Source of the DNA: Sutcliffiella rhizosphaerae
Lineage (GTDB): Bacteria > Bacillota > Bacilli > Bacillales > Bacillaceae_I
Reading direction: 5' to 3'
DNA length: 32,407 bases
NCBI RefSeq assembly: GCF_917563925.1
Contig: NZ_CAKJTJ010000036.1
Span: forward strand, 1 to 32,407
Below, one piece after another: positions 7,868 to 15,924 of this stretch; position 1 is the first letter of the stretch, and every line of letters begins with the position of its first letter. A program made the translations under genes and the position numbers. Under the pieces are notes generated by a model that did no database searches, had not been told where the DNA came from, and saw nothing but the letters and a program-made list of their open reading frames with translations.

Positions 7868-9374
7868 TTTTTTCGGCCTCCCTTTTTGAGCCAGTTGCAT
7901 AACTCATAATTTCATCTTCTGATACTTCTTCTCCCTTAAAGCGTGCTGTAATTTCTCCTTGATACATCACATATATCTGATGGCAAACCTTAAGTACTTC
8001 TGGTGCCTCCGAGGATAATATAATAACGGCTTTTCCTTGTTCGGCTAACGAAACAATTTGATGATAAATCTCTTGTTTCGCTCCAACATCAATTCCTTGC
8101 GTTGGATTATCAAAAATAATAATGTCGGTATTAACTTCAAGCCATTTTGCAATAATGACTTTCTGTTGATTTCCACCACTTAACTTGTCGATGGTAATGC
8201 GTGGATTGTGTACTTTAATATTCAACTTTTCCTTGTAATATTGGAATTTTTCCTCTTCCAATTTATCTTGTATTAAACCGTTTTTTTCAAAATGCCCAAT
8301 AGAAGATAAACTCAGATTATGAATAACGCTTAAATCTTTGATAATGGCATTTTCTTTTCGATCCTTAGGAACAAGTCCTAGCCCCGCTTCTAATGCTTTT
8401 CGTGGATGATCTATTTTTACTAGCCTGTTATTAATTTTAATCTCGCCTGTGTATTTTTTTCGATAACCAAATAAGCTTTCAAAAAGTTCTGTTCTGCCAT
8501 CACCAGCTAAGCCAGTAAAGCCTAATATTTCACCTTTTCTGAGAGTGAAGTTAATATTTTCATATAGGCCTTGACTTGATAAATTATTCACTTCCAGTAC
8601 TGCTGGACCAAACAATTGTTTTTGGACTAATCGTTCTTGCGAAATGGATTTACCAACCATCAGCTTAGTAATCGTTTCTAAATCTTCCGTTTCTATACTT
8701 CCAGTCCCTACACGTTCTCCATCACGCAAAATTGTATAACGGTCGCAAATTTCCTTGATTTCCTGTAACTTATGAGAGATATAAATAAAGGACACTCCTG
8801 ATTCCTTTAAGTTCTTCATCAATTCAAATAATCGTTTGACTTCATGTTCCGCTAATGAGGTAGTTGGTTCATCCATAATAATCAGTTTAGATTTATGTAG
8901 TAATGCCTTTGATATTTCAATTAATTGTTTATAGGAGGTTTCTAGATTTCTGACATATTCCTTCGGATTGATATCCACGCCAAGCTTTGCTAATATTTCA
9001 TTAGTTTGTCGGCACATCTCTTCTACTTTTAAGAATCCAAATTTATTCCTTAGTTCTGAACCTAAAAACATATTCTCATATACACTAAGATCAGAAACTA
9101 CGTTAAGTTCTTGATGGATAAAGCTGATCCCCTGCTCCTGTGATACTTTTGGATTCGTCATTTTGACTTCCATACCATTAATGTGAATGGAGCCATGATC
9201 AGGTTGGTGAACGCCACCTAAAATGTTCATCAAAGTAGATTTACCAGCACCATTTTCACCTAAGAGAGCATGAATCTCCCCCTGTGCGACATTTAGAGTA
9301 ACCTTTTTTAATACAGGTACTCCGTTAAAAGATTTATCAATATGGTTCATTGTCATTAAAGGACTTGTAGACAT
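7860..9374 (-). CDS. RbsA-type sugar ABC transporter ATP-binding protein (two-domain)
   Basis: A 504-residue fused ATPase energising sugar import. Domain 1 has Walker A GENGAGKST (39-47), Walker B IIMDEPTTSL (about 165-174) and a degenerate signature (LETSYKQ). Domain 2 has the family's degenerate Walker A GLAGDGRTE (288-296), a canonical signature LSGGNQQ (398-404) and IIFDNPTQGIDVGAK, where Asn423 replaces the usual Walker B glutamate. This asymmetry leaves one good hydrolysis site, formed by domain-1 Walker motifs and the domain-2 signature. AAGGAG precedes the ATG at somewhat long spacing. A terminator hairpin and a 220-base gap separate it from the binding-protein gene, while it overlaps the permease gene. 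Confidence 0.9.
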   Translation of the reverse strand: MSTSPLMTMNHIDKSFNGVPVLKKVTLNVAQGEIHALLGENGAGKSTLMNILGGVHQPDHGSIHINGMEVKMTNPKVSQEQGISFIHQELNVVSDLSVYENMFLGSELRNKFGFLKVEEMCRQTNEILAKLGVDINPKEYVRNLETSYKQLIEISKALLHKSKLIIMDEPTTSLAEHEVKRLFELMKNLKESGVSFIYISHKLQEIKEICDRYTILRDGERVGTGSIETEDLETITKLMVGKSISQERLVQKQLFGPAVLEVNNLSSQGLYENINFTLRKGEILGFTGLAGDGRTELFESLFGYRKKYTGEIKINNRLVKIDHPRKALEAGLGLVPKDRKENAIIKDLSVIHNLSLSSIGHFEKNGLIQDKLEEEKFQYYKEKLNIKVHNPRITIDKLSGGNQQKVIIAKWLEVNTDIIIFDNPTQGIDVGAKQEIYHQIVSLAEQGKAVIILSSEAPEVLKVCHQIYVMYQGEITARFKGEEVSEDEIMSYATGSKREAEKIG

Positions 9375-9445
9375 GTTCTTATGATCACTCCTTTATAGGA
9401 AAGGCTGTTTTCGCAAACTTTGTCACATTTGCGAATTGTTTAAGG

Positions 9446-9507
9446 AACTCGTAAAATACGTTACAGTCGTGCTCTTTCCCTCAAATAAAAGGACTATTTT
9501 ACGGGTT
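9446..9507. other. Long imperfect inverted repeat in the ATPase leader
   Basis: AACTCGTAAAATA (9446-9458) pairs with TATTTTACGGGTT (9495-9507) with one wobble, around a 36-base loop. It lies in the leader before the ATPase gene and may affect mRNA stability after the upstream terminator. No T run follows on either side. Confidence 0.4.
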
Positions 9508-9540
9508 ACTAGCAACAATCTTTTAGAAAAATGCCATAGG

Positions 9541-9581
9541 AAAAAAGAAGATACAATAACCGTAAAACAACTATTGTATCT
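9541..9581 (-). terminator. Intercistronic terminator hairpin after the binding-protein gene
   Basis: On the minus strand a 10-bp stem (9549-9558 with 9572-9581) is followed by CTTCTTTTTT. It lies directly beyond the binding-protein stop and before the ATPase gene. Partial termination here would give more binding protein than membrane components. Confidence 0.75.
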
Positions 9582-9593
9582 CCTATAGACTAT

Positions 9594-10559
9594 TTAGAAT
9601 TTTGATTCTGGATCATAGAATTCATCAACATTATCTTTCGTAATTTGAGTGGCTTCTTTTACAATCATTGTTTCTGCTGGATCATTTCCTTTTGCAATAT
9701 CCGCGGCAATTTGAACGGCATCTGCAACCATGGTTGGAGAGTACAAGAATGTTGCAGAAACTAACCCGTCTGCTTTAATGTCTTCAAACACGGCCTTTCC
9801 GCCACCAGCGCCAGTTACGAATTGAATATCTTCACGGCCAGCTTCTTTAATAGCTTGCAGGACACCTAGAGCCATTCCATCATCCTGAGTGAACACTGCG
9901 TCAATTTCAGGATGTGCTTGTAAAATATTTTGCATAACTTCTAATGATTTTTCAGTTGAGAAATCTCCACTTTGTGAAGCGATAACTTCAATGTCTGAAC
10001 TTTCCATTGCTACTTTAAAGCCTGCTCCACGTTGTTCTGTAACAGAACTTGGCGGTCCAGTGATTTCAACCACTTTACCTTTTCCATTCAACTTTTCCAC
10101 GAAGTATTTACCAGCATTTACACCGATACCTTCGTTGTCCCCTTTTACAACTACAGTAGCTGCATCATTTTCAAGCTCACGGTCAACAATGACTAATGGA
10201 ATACCTGCATCTTTAATTTTTTGCCCTACAGGAGATAGTGCAGCGGACTCAATTGGAAGCATAACGATCACATCAACACCTTGAGCTATTAAATCATCAA
10301 CGTCGTTCGCTTGTTTGTTAGGATCAGCAGCATTAGTTATGACATATTCAATACCATCACTCTCTTTAAGTTCCTTTGCTTGCTTTTCCGCACTATCAAT
10401 TAAAGCACCCATCCAACCGTGTGTGGCAGCTGGTAAAGAAATACCGATTTTGAGCGTATTATCGTCTTTTCCACCATTGGAACTCCCTGAATCGCTGCTG
10501 CATGCCGCCAAGCCAAACATCGCTACTAAAGACATAATTAAGATTAGTAATTTCTTCAA
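9594..10559 (-). CDS. RbsB-type sugar-binding lipoprotein of ABC transporter
   Basis: About 321 residues. A lipoprotein signal (KKLLILIMSLVAMFGLAAC) ends in lipobox LAAC, so the mature protein is anchored outside the membrane by its cysteine. A Ser/Gly linker follows, then a periplasmic-binding-protein type I fold: TLKIGISLPAATHGWMGALIDSAEKQAK, LIAQGVDVIVMLPIESAAL and VFTQDDGMALGVLQAIKEAG match ribose/galactose-class binders. The frame allows GTG at 10568, but AAAGGGG touches that codon. TTG at 10559 is six bases from GGGGTG and begins a cleaner signal peptide, so I prefer it. First structural gene of the uptake operon. The exact sugar cannot be read from sequence. Confidence 0.9.
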   Translation of the reverse strand: MKKLLILIMSLVAMFGLAACSSDSGSSNGGKDDNTLKIGISLPAATHGWMGALIDSAEKQAKELKESDGIEYVITNAADPNKQANDVDDLIAQGVDVIVMLPIESAALSPVGQKIKDAGIPLVIVDRELENDAATVVVKGDNEGIGVNAGKYFVEKLNGKGKVVEITGPPSSVTEQRGAGFKVAMESSDIEVIASQSGDFSTEKSLEVMQNILQAHPEIDAVFTQDDGMALGVLQAIKEAGREDIQFVTGAGGGKAVFEDIKADGLVSATFLYSPTMVADAVQIAADIAKGNDPAETMIVKEATQITKDNVDEFYDPESKF

Positions 10560-10602
10560 AACCTTCACCCCTTTGTTTTTTTAAAAGCTCCTCCGATATG
10601 TA

Positions 10603-10618
10603 TTGTAATCGTTTACAT
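10603..10618 (-). promoter_or_regulatory. cre/LacI-type operator upstream of the sugar operon
   Basis: On the minus strand ATGTAAACGATTACAA matches the CcpA cre consensus WTGNAARCGNWWWCAW at every position. It also shares the core AACGATTACA with the box at 11720. A TACAAT -10-like hexamer overlaps it. It may bind CcpA, the local LacI-family repressor, or both. Confidence 0.7.
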
Positions 10619-10626
10619 TCACATCT

Positions 10627-10683
10627 AAGGCCAGCGATCTACTATTAACCTATTAATCTCTTTAATAGCAGAGCGCTGGTCTT
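10627..10683. other. 20-bp imperfect hairpin between lacI-type gene and sugar operon
   Basis: Arms 10627-10646 and 10664-10683 (AAGGCCAGCG...CGCTGGTCTT with ACTATT/AATAG inside) form a long stem with a 17-base loop. No T run follows on either strand, so it is not a classic terminator. It may protect or process the mRNA at this junction. Confidence 0.55.
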
Positions 10684-10690
10684 AGCTGTA

Positions 10691-11680
10691 TTATCCTGAT
10701 GTCGACTCACGTATTAGTAATTCATGATCTAATATAATACTCTCAACGTGTTCCCCTCTAATCTTATCGATTAACATTTTCGCTGCAACGGTCCCCATCT
10801 TATACATCGGTTGGGCAACGGTGGTGAGAGTAGGATTTGTCATATTTGAAAAATCAATTTTATCAAACCCAACTATCGCTATATCATTGGGTACATGCAG
10901 TCCATTAGTATTTATTTCTTTGAGTGCGCCGATAGCTAAAAGGTCAGATACAGCGAATACTGCAGTCGGCCGATCCTGTATTTTCAATATCTTTTTCATT
11001 GCCTGCTGGCCATTCTCAAATCCTACATGCTCAGTATGAATGATATATTCATTATTAATAATGATCCCATTCTCTTCTAAAGCTCGTTTATAACCCTTTA
11101 TTCGTTGTCGCGCATATAAATATTTTTCATCCGAATTCATTAAGGCTATTTTTTTGTGGCCTATTTGAATAAGATGCTTGACTGCCCGATAGGATGCCTC
11201 CTCATTATCAATTGTTACATAAGGAATCCCGCTATTTTCTTCATATTCACTACATTGTATAATTGCATATTTTTCGGCGAGCGTTTTCAGTGTTTCTACA
11301 TTAACAGCAGGATCCATCGAAATAATGCCATCTGCCATCTTTTTTCTAACTAAATCGAAGTAAATATTCTCTTTCATTGGGTCCGAATCGGTTTCGCACA
11401 AGAGAATATTATAATTTTGACTAATCGCAAACGTTTCAATCCCTTGAATAATTTCTAAATAAAATGGATTGGAGATAGTTGGGATTAAAATTAAAAGAAG
11501 CCGACTTTCAGAATTTCTTAGATTTCTCCCTAACATACTAGGTTCATAATTTAATTTTTTAATAGCATCTTCTACTTTCACCCTTGTTTTAGAAGATACG
11601 ATATTTTGACCGTTTAAAACTCTCGATACTGTTGCAACAGAAACTCCCGCTTGTTTAGCCACCTGCTGTATGTTTGCCAT
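10691..11680 (-). CDS. LacI-family transcriptional repressor
   Basis: A 329-residue sugar-responsive repressor. Residues 1-60 form the LacI headpiece: ANIQQVAKQAGVSVATVSRVLNG gives the helix-turn-helix, followed by the hinge helix region YEPSMLGRNLR. The rest is a periplasmic-binding-like effector domain with IPTISNPFYLEIIQGIE, AVFAVSDLLAIGALK and VGFDKIDFSNMTNPTLTTV. It is transcribed toward the ABC sugar operon, 130 bases upstream of it, and very likely controls it, with the transported sugar or a phosphate derivative as inducer. A consensus promoter and an operator-like box precede the gene, suggesting autoregulation. AGGAAAG serves as ribosome site. Confidence 0.92.
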   Translation of the reverse strand: MANIQQVAKQAGVSVATVSRVLNGQNIVSSKTRVKVEDAIKKLNYEPSMLGRNLRNSESRLLLILIPTISNPFYLEIIQGIETFAISQNYNILLCETDSDPMKENIYFDLVRKKMADGIISMDPAVNVETLKTLAEKYAIIQCSEYEENSGIPYVTIDNEEASYRAVKHLIQIGHKKIALMNSDEKYLYARQRIKGYKRALEENGIIINNEYIIHTEHVGFENGQQAMKKILKIQDRPTAVFAVSDLLAIGALKEINTNGLHVPNDIAIVGFDKIDFSNMTNPTLTTVAQPMYKMGTVAAKMLIDKIRGEHVESIILDHELLIRESTSG

Positions 11681-11719
11681 TTTGCTTTCCTACTTTCTAT
11701 AATTACATTTACCACAACA

Positions 11720-11735
11720 ATGAAAACGATTACAT
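11720..11735 (+). promoter_or_regulatory. cre/LacI-type operator downstream of the lacI promoter
   Basis: ATGAAAACGATTACAT fits the cre consensus at every position and lies immediately downstream of the -10 of the repressor gene, about where transcription starts. Binding there would block initiation or elongation. Confidence 0.7.
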
Positions 11736-11739
11736 TTAA

Positions 11740-11768
11740 ATAGTAATATATACCAATTATTCTGTCAA
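11740..11768 (-). promoter_or_regulatory. SigA-type promoter of the LacI-family gene
   Basis: On the minus strand TTGACA (11763-11768) and TACTAT (11740-11745) are separated by 17 bases, close to the SigA consensus. The start of transcription would fall near 11733, inside the operator-like box. Confidence 0.7.
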
Positions 11769-11827
11769 TCGAAATATCTAATTATTTTGAATAATTGATT
11801 TATTTATATATTATACATGTTGATTTT

Positions 11828-11843
11828 ATGTAACGGATTACAT
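11828..11843. promoter_or_regulatory. Third operator-like palindrome
   Basis: ATGTAA-CGGA-TTACAT is a perfect 6+6 palindrome. Its half-sites match those of the two cre-like boxes nearby, but the centre CGGA breaks the cre consensus. This could be an auxiliary site for the local LacI-type repressor rather than for CcpA. Confidence 0.45.
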
Positions 11844-12029
11844 TATTAGAATTAATACGAGCTTATCAACGTTTTTCATTTTGGATAGAAAATAATTTTT
11901 GATTCTGGCCTAACAGTGAACTATCTCAACCATTCCATAAACGAGGAATTAATACATTCTTAATAAAAGTTCCACCTAATATAGGTCGTAAATACAATGT
12001 ATCATCTAAATCATTTAGAATGAGGTGGA

Positions 12030-12593
12030 ATGGTGTATTTTTTAAAACCTATTTCTGAAGAGGTCCGTTTAGCTCAAATAACATTCAAAAAACATCCAAA
12101 AACGATGAAGATCATTTTAGTATCTATTTTTTCCTGTATTGCTGCTATTCTCCAGTCTGCTGGTGGTTTTTTACCAGGTGTAGGGTATTTTGTAAGCCCG
12201 CTTGCCACTTCACCTATTTTGTTATGTACCATGCTGTCCATTCCCTTTGGAGTCATGTCTTACGTTCTAACCATTATGTTGTTATTCGTGTTAGAGCCAA
12301 CGGAACTCATCATATTTCCTTTTACAACCGGTTTGTTGGGACTTGGGATAGGAGCAGCCTTTTACTTCTTTAAGAAAAGATTAAGCATGATTTTTTCTGG
12401 TGCAATGTTTTTAATGCTAGGAATTATAAGTCTACTTTATATTTTTCGCTTCCCCGTTTTAGGTCCAGCGGTATCTAATTCCTTTTCATTTCTTACAATT
12501 GGAGGAATCTTTTTATTTACTTTCCTATATAGCTGGTTATGGGTTGAAATAGCTTTAACTATTTTTAAAAGAATAAAGTCAATTATTCGCTAA
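12030..12593 (+). CDS. Polytopic membrane protein of unknown function
   Basis: A 187-residue hydrophobic protein with about five or six membrane helices (roughly 27-45, 60-82, 75-95, 97-113, 118-138, 150-178) and a short basic N-terminus. The Gly/Pro-rich segment SAGGFLPGVGYFVSPLAT between the first helices is reminiscent of small transport subunits such as ECF-transporter S components, but I cannot assign a substrate and the likeness is weak. GAGGTG lies very close to the ATG; a GTG one codon later has better spacing (5 bases) and may be the true start. It converges on the TPP-enzyme gene with only 10 bases between the stops. Confidence 0.75.
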   Translation: MVYFLKPISEEVRLAQITFKKHPKTMKIILVSIFSCIAAILQSAGGFLPGVGYFVSPLATSPILLCTMLSIPFGVMSYVLTIMLLFVLEPTELIIFPFTTGLLGLGIGAAFYFFKKRLSMIFSGAMFLMLGIISLLYIFRFPVLGPAVSNSFSFLTIGGIFLFTFLYSWLWVEIALTIFKRIKSIIR

Positions 12594-12603
12594 AATTCTT
12601 AGC

Positions 12604-14199
12604 TCAATTTTGTAAGAAAGCCTCGATTAAGACTATTTTATCTGAGTTTTGCTGGGACTTTTGTAGAACAGTCTGAAATTCCGTTATAGTCTTAGCCTGC
12701 ATTCCTACTATCCCAAAGGCATCAGCTAATTGAGTAAAATCGGGGTTCTGAAAGGTCACACCATAGCTTTCTCCAAATAATTTGTCCATTTGCTGTTGTT
12801 CAAGCTTTAACACGGAGTCATTTAAAACAATGATAATAAAAGAAAGACCCAGCCTTGCAGCCGTCTCTATTTCAGCAACATTCATTAACGCCCCACCATC
12901 TCCGGTAATGCAGATGACCGGTTCGTTCGGACAAGCAAGTTTCGCCCCGACTGCACCTGGAATAGCAATCCCCATGGAAGCCAAACCATTTGAAATGATT
13001 AGCCTATTCGCTTTTTTGGGCTGAAACGTTCGGGCAATGGAAACTTTATGGGCTCCGACATCTGAGATAACAATGCTATTTTCTGCTGTGACATCTTCTA
13101 TACAGTGAAGCAAATTTTCAATGGATAATGGTAGATTAGCTGGTTTTTCTTGATTTTTATTTATTTTATATGCAGTTAATAATTTTTCCTTTAGATTCCC
13201 GGCAGGTTCCCAGGGCTTGGCCGATAATTCACATTTATTTAGCAATTGAAATGTTTTCTTTATGTTCCCAACCAGTTCACTCTCAACAGGATAGTAATCA
13301 TTAGTTTCTGCTGGTAATGCATCCATATGTAAAACTGGGATCTTCGTTTGGTTCCAATCCTTTGGCAGCTTTTCTACAAAGTCAAATCCGATAACTATTA
13401 ATAGATCAGCCTCATTTATACCAGGTATAACCTCATCCTTCTCACTAAATCCGAACGTGAAATAATTACACGGATGTTCTTTATTTAATACACCTTTTGC
13501 CATAAAACTGTGGGTAACAGGAGCTTGAAGGGTATTAATAAAGGCTTGAATCTCCGGGATTGCATGTTGTCTCATAACTCCATTTCCTAAAAGGATAAAT
13601 GGTCTTGTACTGTTATTAATCAGAGTAATGGCAACGTTGATAGCTTCCCTGACAGGGACACTCTCAGGTAACGGATTTACTGGCAATGGCTTATTAGGAA
13701 TCGTTTGAGAGGAAAAATTCTCTGGTAACGCAATTGCTACCGCTCCCCATTTTTCCATCATAGCCATTCTGAACGCTTTTCGAATGATAGCAGGTACAGT
13801 CTGTGCATCCTTGGCTTGTGTACACCACTTTGTGACTGGTTCAAATAATTTCACAATATCTAAATATTGGTGGGATTCCTTATGATGCCGCTCTACACCT
13901 GCTTGTCCAATTAATGCTACCAACGGGGAATGGTCGAGCTGTGCACTAGCAACTCCAGTTAAAAGGTTTGTAGCCCCTGGACCTAAGGTGGATAAACATA
14001 CTCCCGCTTTATTGGACAGTCTTCCATAAACATCCGCCATAAAGGCAGCACCTTGTTCATGCCTCACATTTACGAATTGAATTTTTTCAGATTTTGATAA
14101 CGAATCTGCTAGATCCAGAATCTCTTTGCCTACGATCCCAAATACATATTCTACACCTTCATTTTCCAAGCATTTTACGATAACGTCCGATACCTTCAT
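12604..14199 (-). CDS. Thiamine-pyrophosphate enzyme, acetolactate-synthase-like
   Basis: A 531-residue three-domain TPP enzyme. The N-terminal pyrimidine-binding domain carries the catalytic glutamate (Glu48 in VRHEQGAAFMADVYGR) and STLGPGATNLLTG. The central domain is Rossmann-like (about 190-325). The C-terminal domain has the TPP/Mg motif GDG (433-435) with Asn460-Asp461. The size and phrases fit the large subunit of acetolactate synthase or a related 2-ketoacid decarboxylase/carboligase. No small regulatory subunit or ilv genes lie nearby, so it is more likely a stand-alone catabolic or detoxifying enzyme than the isoleucine-valine enzyme. AAGGAGG precedes the ATG. Substrate is not determined. 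Confidence 0.88.
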   Translation of the reverse strand: MKVSDVIVKCLENEGVEYVFGIVGKEILDLADSLSKSEKIQFVNVRHEQGAAFMADVYGRLSNKAGVCLSTLGPGATNLLTGVASAQLDHSPLVALIGQAGVERHHKESHQYLDIVKLFEPVTKWCTQAKDAQTVPAIIRKAFRMAMMEKWGAVAIALPENFSSQTIPNKPLPVNPLPESVPVREAINVAITLINNSTRPFILLGNGVMRQHAIPEIQAFINTLQAPVTHSFMAKGVLNKEHPCNYFTFGFSEKDEVIPGINEADLLIVIGFDFVEKLPKDWNQTKIPVLHMDALPAETNDYYPVESELVGNIKKTFQLLNKCELSAKPWEPAGNLKEKLLTAYKINKNQEKPANLPLSIENLLHCIEDVTAENSIVISDVGAHKVSIARTFQPKKANRLIISNGLASMGIAIPGAVGAKLACPNEPVICITGDGGALMNVAEIETAARLGLSFIIIVLNDSVLKLEQQQMDKLFGESYGVTFQNPDFTQLADAFGIVGMQAKTITEFQTVLQKSQQNSDKIVLIEAFLQN

Positions 14200-14264
14200 A
14201 GAGGCCTCCTTAAAGTTGGTAAGTATAAAAAGTTTTTCTTATTTCGTTTGATTTAATACGTAGT

Positions 14265-14310
14265 AAAAACAAATAAACCAAAGGAACCCGATTGCTCCCT
14301 TGGTTTTTAT
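14265..14310 (-). terminator. Intrinsic terminator of the sorbosone-dehydrogenase-like gene
   Basis: On the minus strand AACCAAGGGA (14296-14305) pairs with TCCTTTGGTT (14276-14285) with one wobble and is followed by TATTTGTTTTTAC. It ends the beta-propeller gene and separates it from the TPP-enzyme gene. Confidence 0.75.
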
Positions 14311-14321
14311 ATTTTATCTAT

Positions 14322-15716
14322 TCACTGTACGATTTCAAAAACAGTTCCTTTGTTAAAATCAGCCACTTTCATGGAGCCATAAACTCCTAAATATAACCTG
14401 TTTTGATTCAGATTTGTTCCCAATGTAACATAATAGGCGGATTGAGATCCAAAATCATAATCGGTTTGAATGACACTAAAATCATTTTGTTTTCCATCTG
14501 GTCTTATACTGGTATAAGCTAAAACCCCTTTAACTTGAGATTGTGATCCTCTCCGGGCAAGATCGGTAAACACAACATTTCCTGATAACCCCTCGATTTT
14601 ATTCCCCATATATGGCTGAACCCCTGTTAGCGCAGTTCCTCCAAACTTATCAGGTCTGGGATCCTTATGAAAATAGCTAGTTAAAGGCGGAAGACGACTC
14701 CCTGAAAGTGCAACTGCTTCATTGTAATAAGCAATAGTTTTCTTATCCAATGACGAATTATTCGTACATTCATTGATGGTCGACGTAGGAAAAGCACCTT
14801 CCCATCCCCGCCAGCCAAAGTTAATAAATCCATTTTGATTCGAAGCTTGCACAAGTTGTGTAACTGGTATGGGATTATAATGAGCGAAAGAATAAATGGA
14901 TTCGACCATATCCTGCCCGACATTTCCTGCATATTTAATATATTGCTGATTAAACCTTTGAAAGGAAATGCCTGGTATATTGCGAACACCCTTGGCCATT
15001 ATTGTGAGCGTATCCTGAATAGTTGGGGGAAGTTCATCAAAACGAGTGACAATGGGCGGATTTTGGAGAGATGTGTTCTTACTTACATCTATTTCAATTA
15101 TTTTACCTGCTATCTCCAAATTATTTTGACTTATGTTAAATGGATCATAGCTTGACCCACCATCTCCGGTTGTTAACACCAATTTTCCTGTCTCAGGCGA
15201 AAAATTTAAACTATTGACGCCATTATGATTGAAAAACGGTCTTCTTAAGTTAAGTAATGTCCGTCGTTTTTGAGGTTTACCATTTGATTGTAAAACCCAT
15301 TCTTCCACTGTATCAATATGATCATATTGCGTTTCCCTATTCACCCACCTTTGGTTTAACGTTTCAGGGTCACACGGGTCAGGTTTAAAATCTTTAGAAC
15401 CGGCACCTGGACCTTGTGTTCCGGCTACTGAATAATGAAGATAAAACAGACCGTTATAATAAAAATTGAGATGAAACGCTAACCCGAGCAATCCCCGTTC
15501 ATCATATCCCCCACTAGAAGCACCTAGTTCTATGACTCGATTCCGAATATCTAAAAAAGTCCTAACCACTCCGTTTCCTATATGAAAAATCTCTCCTACC
15601 TGGGTTGCAATAAATAACCGCTCCACGGAGTCCCCTGGAAGGATATTTGTTTTCAAGACAGTGGGTAAATTTATTTTACTTACAATCGGCTCCAATCTGA
15701 CTTTTACATTTTTCAT
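14322..15716 (-). CDS. Glucose/sorbosone dehydrogenase-like beta-propeller protein
   Basis: A 464-residue protein of the PQQ-dependent sugar dehydrogenase (GSDH) beta-propeller superfamily. Recognisable parts are ERLFIATQVGEIFHI (first blade), DERGLLGLAFHLNFYYNGLFYLHYS, FNHNGVNSLNFSPETGKLVLTTGDGG and a late FINFGWRGWEG. Family enzymes oxidise aldoses with PQQ, usually outside the cytoplasm. No signal peptide is visible after the ATG, which has a strong AAGGAGGG site seven bases upstream, so the protein looks cytoplasmic, released by another route, or possibly spore-associated. Bacillaceae generally do not make PQQ, so the activity is uncertain. It appears to be a single-gene unit with its own terminator. 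Confidence 0.8.
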   Translation of the reverse strand: MKNVKVRLEPIVSKINLPTVLKTNILPGDSVERLFIATQVGEIFHIGNGVVRTFLDIRNRVIELGASSGGYDERGLLGLAFHLNFYYNGLFYLHYSVAGTQGPGAGSKDFKPDPCDPETLNQRWVNRETQYDHIDTVEEWVLQSNGKPQKRRTLLNLRRPFFNHNGVNSLNFSPETGKLVLTTGDGGSSYDPFNISQNNLEIAGKIIEIDVSKNTSLQNPPIVTRFDELPPTIQDTLTIMAKGVRNIPGISFQRFNQQYIKYAGNVGQDMVESIYSFAHYNPIPVTQLVQASNQNGFINFGWRGWEGAFPTSTINECTNNSSLDKKTIAYYNEAVALSGSRLPPLTSYFHKDPRPDKFGGTALTGVQPYMGNKIEGLSGNVVFTDLARRGSQSQVKGVLAYTSIRPDGKQNDFSVIQTDYDFGSQSAYYVTLGTNLNQNRLYLGVYGSMKVADFNKGTVFEIVQ

Positions 15717-15851
15717 CAGCTGACCCTCCTTATATTTTTTTTTCTTTTATAAGAATATGTATAGAACATTTCCATAAGTACCTACATTACAAAGGGGGAG
15801 TCAGAGAGTAGCCCACCAGTTAAAAAATCAGAATAATGTAAATAAATGCAA

Positions 15852-15880
15852 TTGACAAAATATTATACGAGAAATATAAT
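15852..15880 (+). promoter_or_regulatory. Consensus SigA promoter of the TAXI-TRAP operon
   Basis: TTGACA (15852-15857) and TATAAT (15875-15880) are both perfect hexamers with a 17-base spacer. This is the strongest housekeeping promoter I see in the window and drives the three-gene TRAP operon. Confidence 0.85.
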
Positions 15881-15894
15881 GGAAACGCTTTATA
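15879..15894 (+). promoter_or_regulatory. cre-like box at the TRAP transcription start
   Basis: ATGGAAACGCTTTATA keeps the core TGNAARCG plus W-rich half of the CcpA consensus but lacks the final CA. It overlaps the end of the -10 and the likely start point, where bound CcpA would repress. Confidence 0.5.
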
Positions 15895-15924
15895 AAATGT
15901 GAAAATTCTAAGTAGGGGGGCATT

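Larger units (their letters stand above)
11681..12029. other. Divergent regulatory gap upstream of the LacI-type gene
   Basis: This 349-base AT-rich gap between divergent genes holds the lacI-type promoter and operator box plus a further palindrome at 11828. Near the right end the palindrome TCTAAATCATTTAGA precedes the ribosome site GAGGTG of the membrane-protein gene. I see no gene here. Confidence 0.6.

Noticed and set aside
9889..10584. Plus-strand frames opposite the sugar-binding protein gene
   Set aside because: Shadows of a clearly recognised gene; no start signals and no family features.
15717..15851. Riboswitch or T-box in the TRAP operon leader
   Set aside because: The leader after the predicted transcription start is only about 40 bases, too short, and no conserved core is visible.
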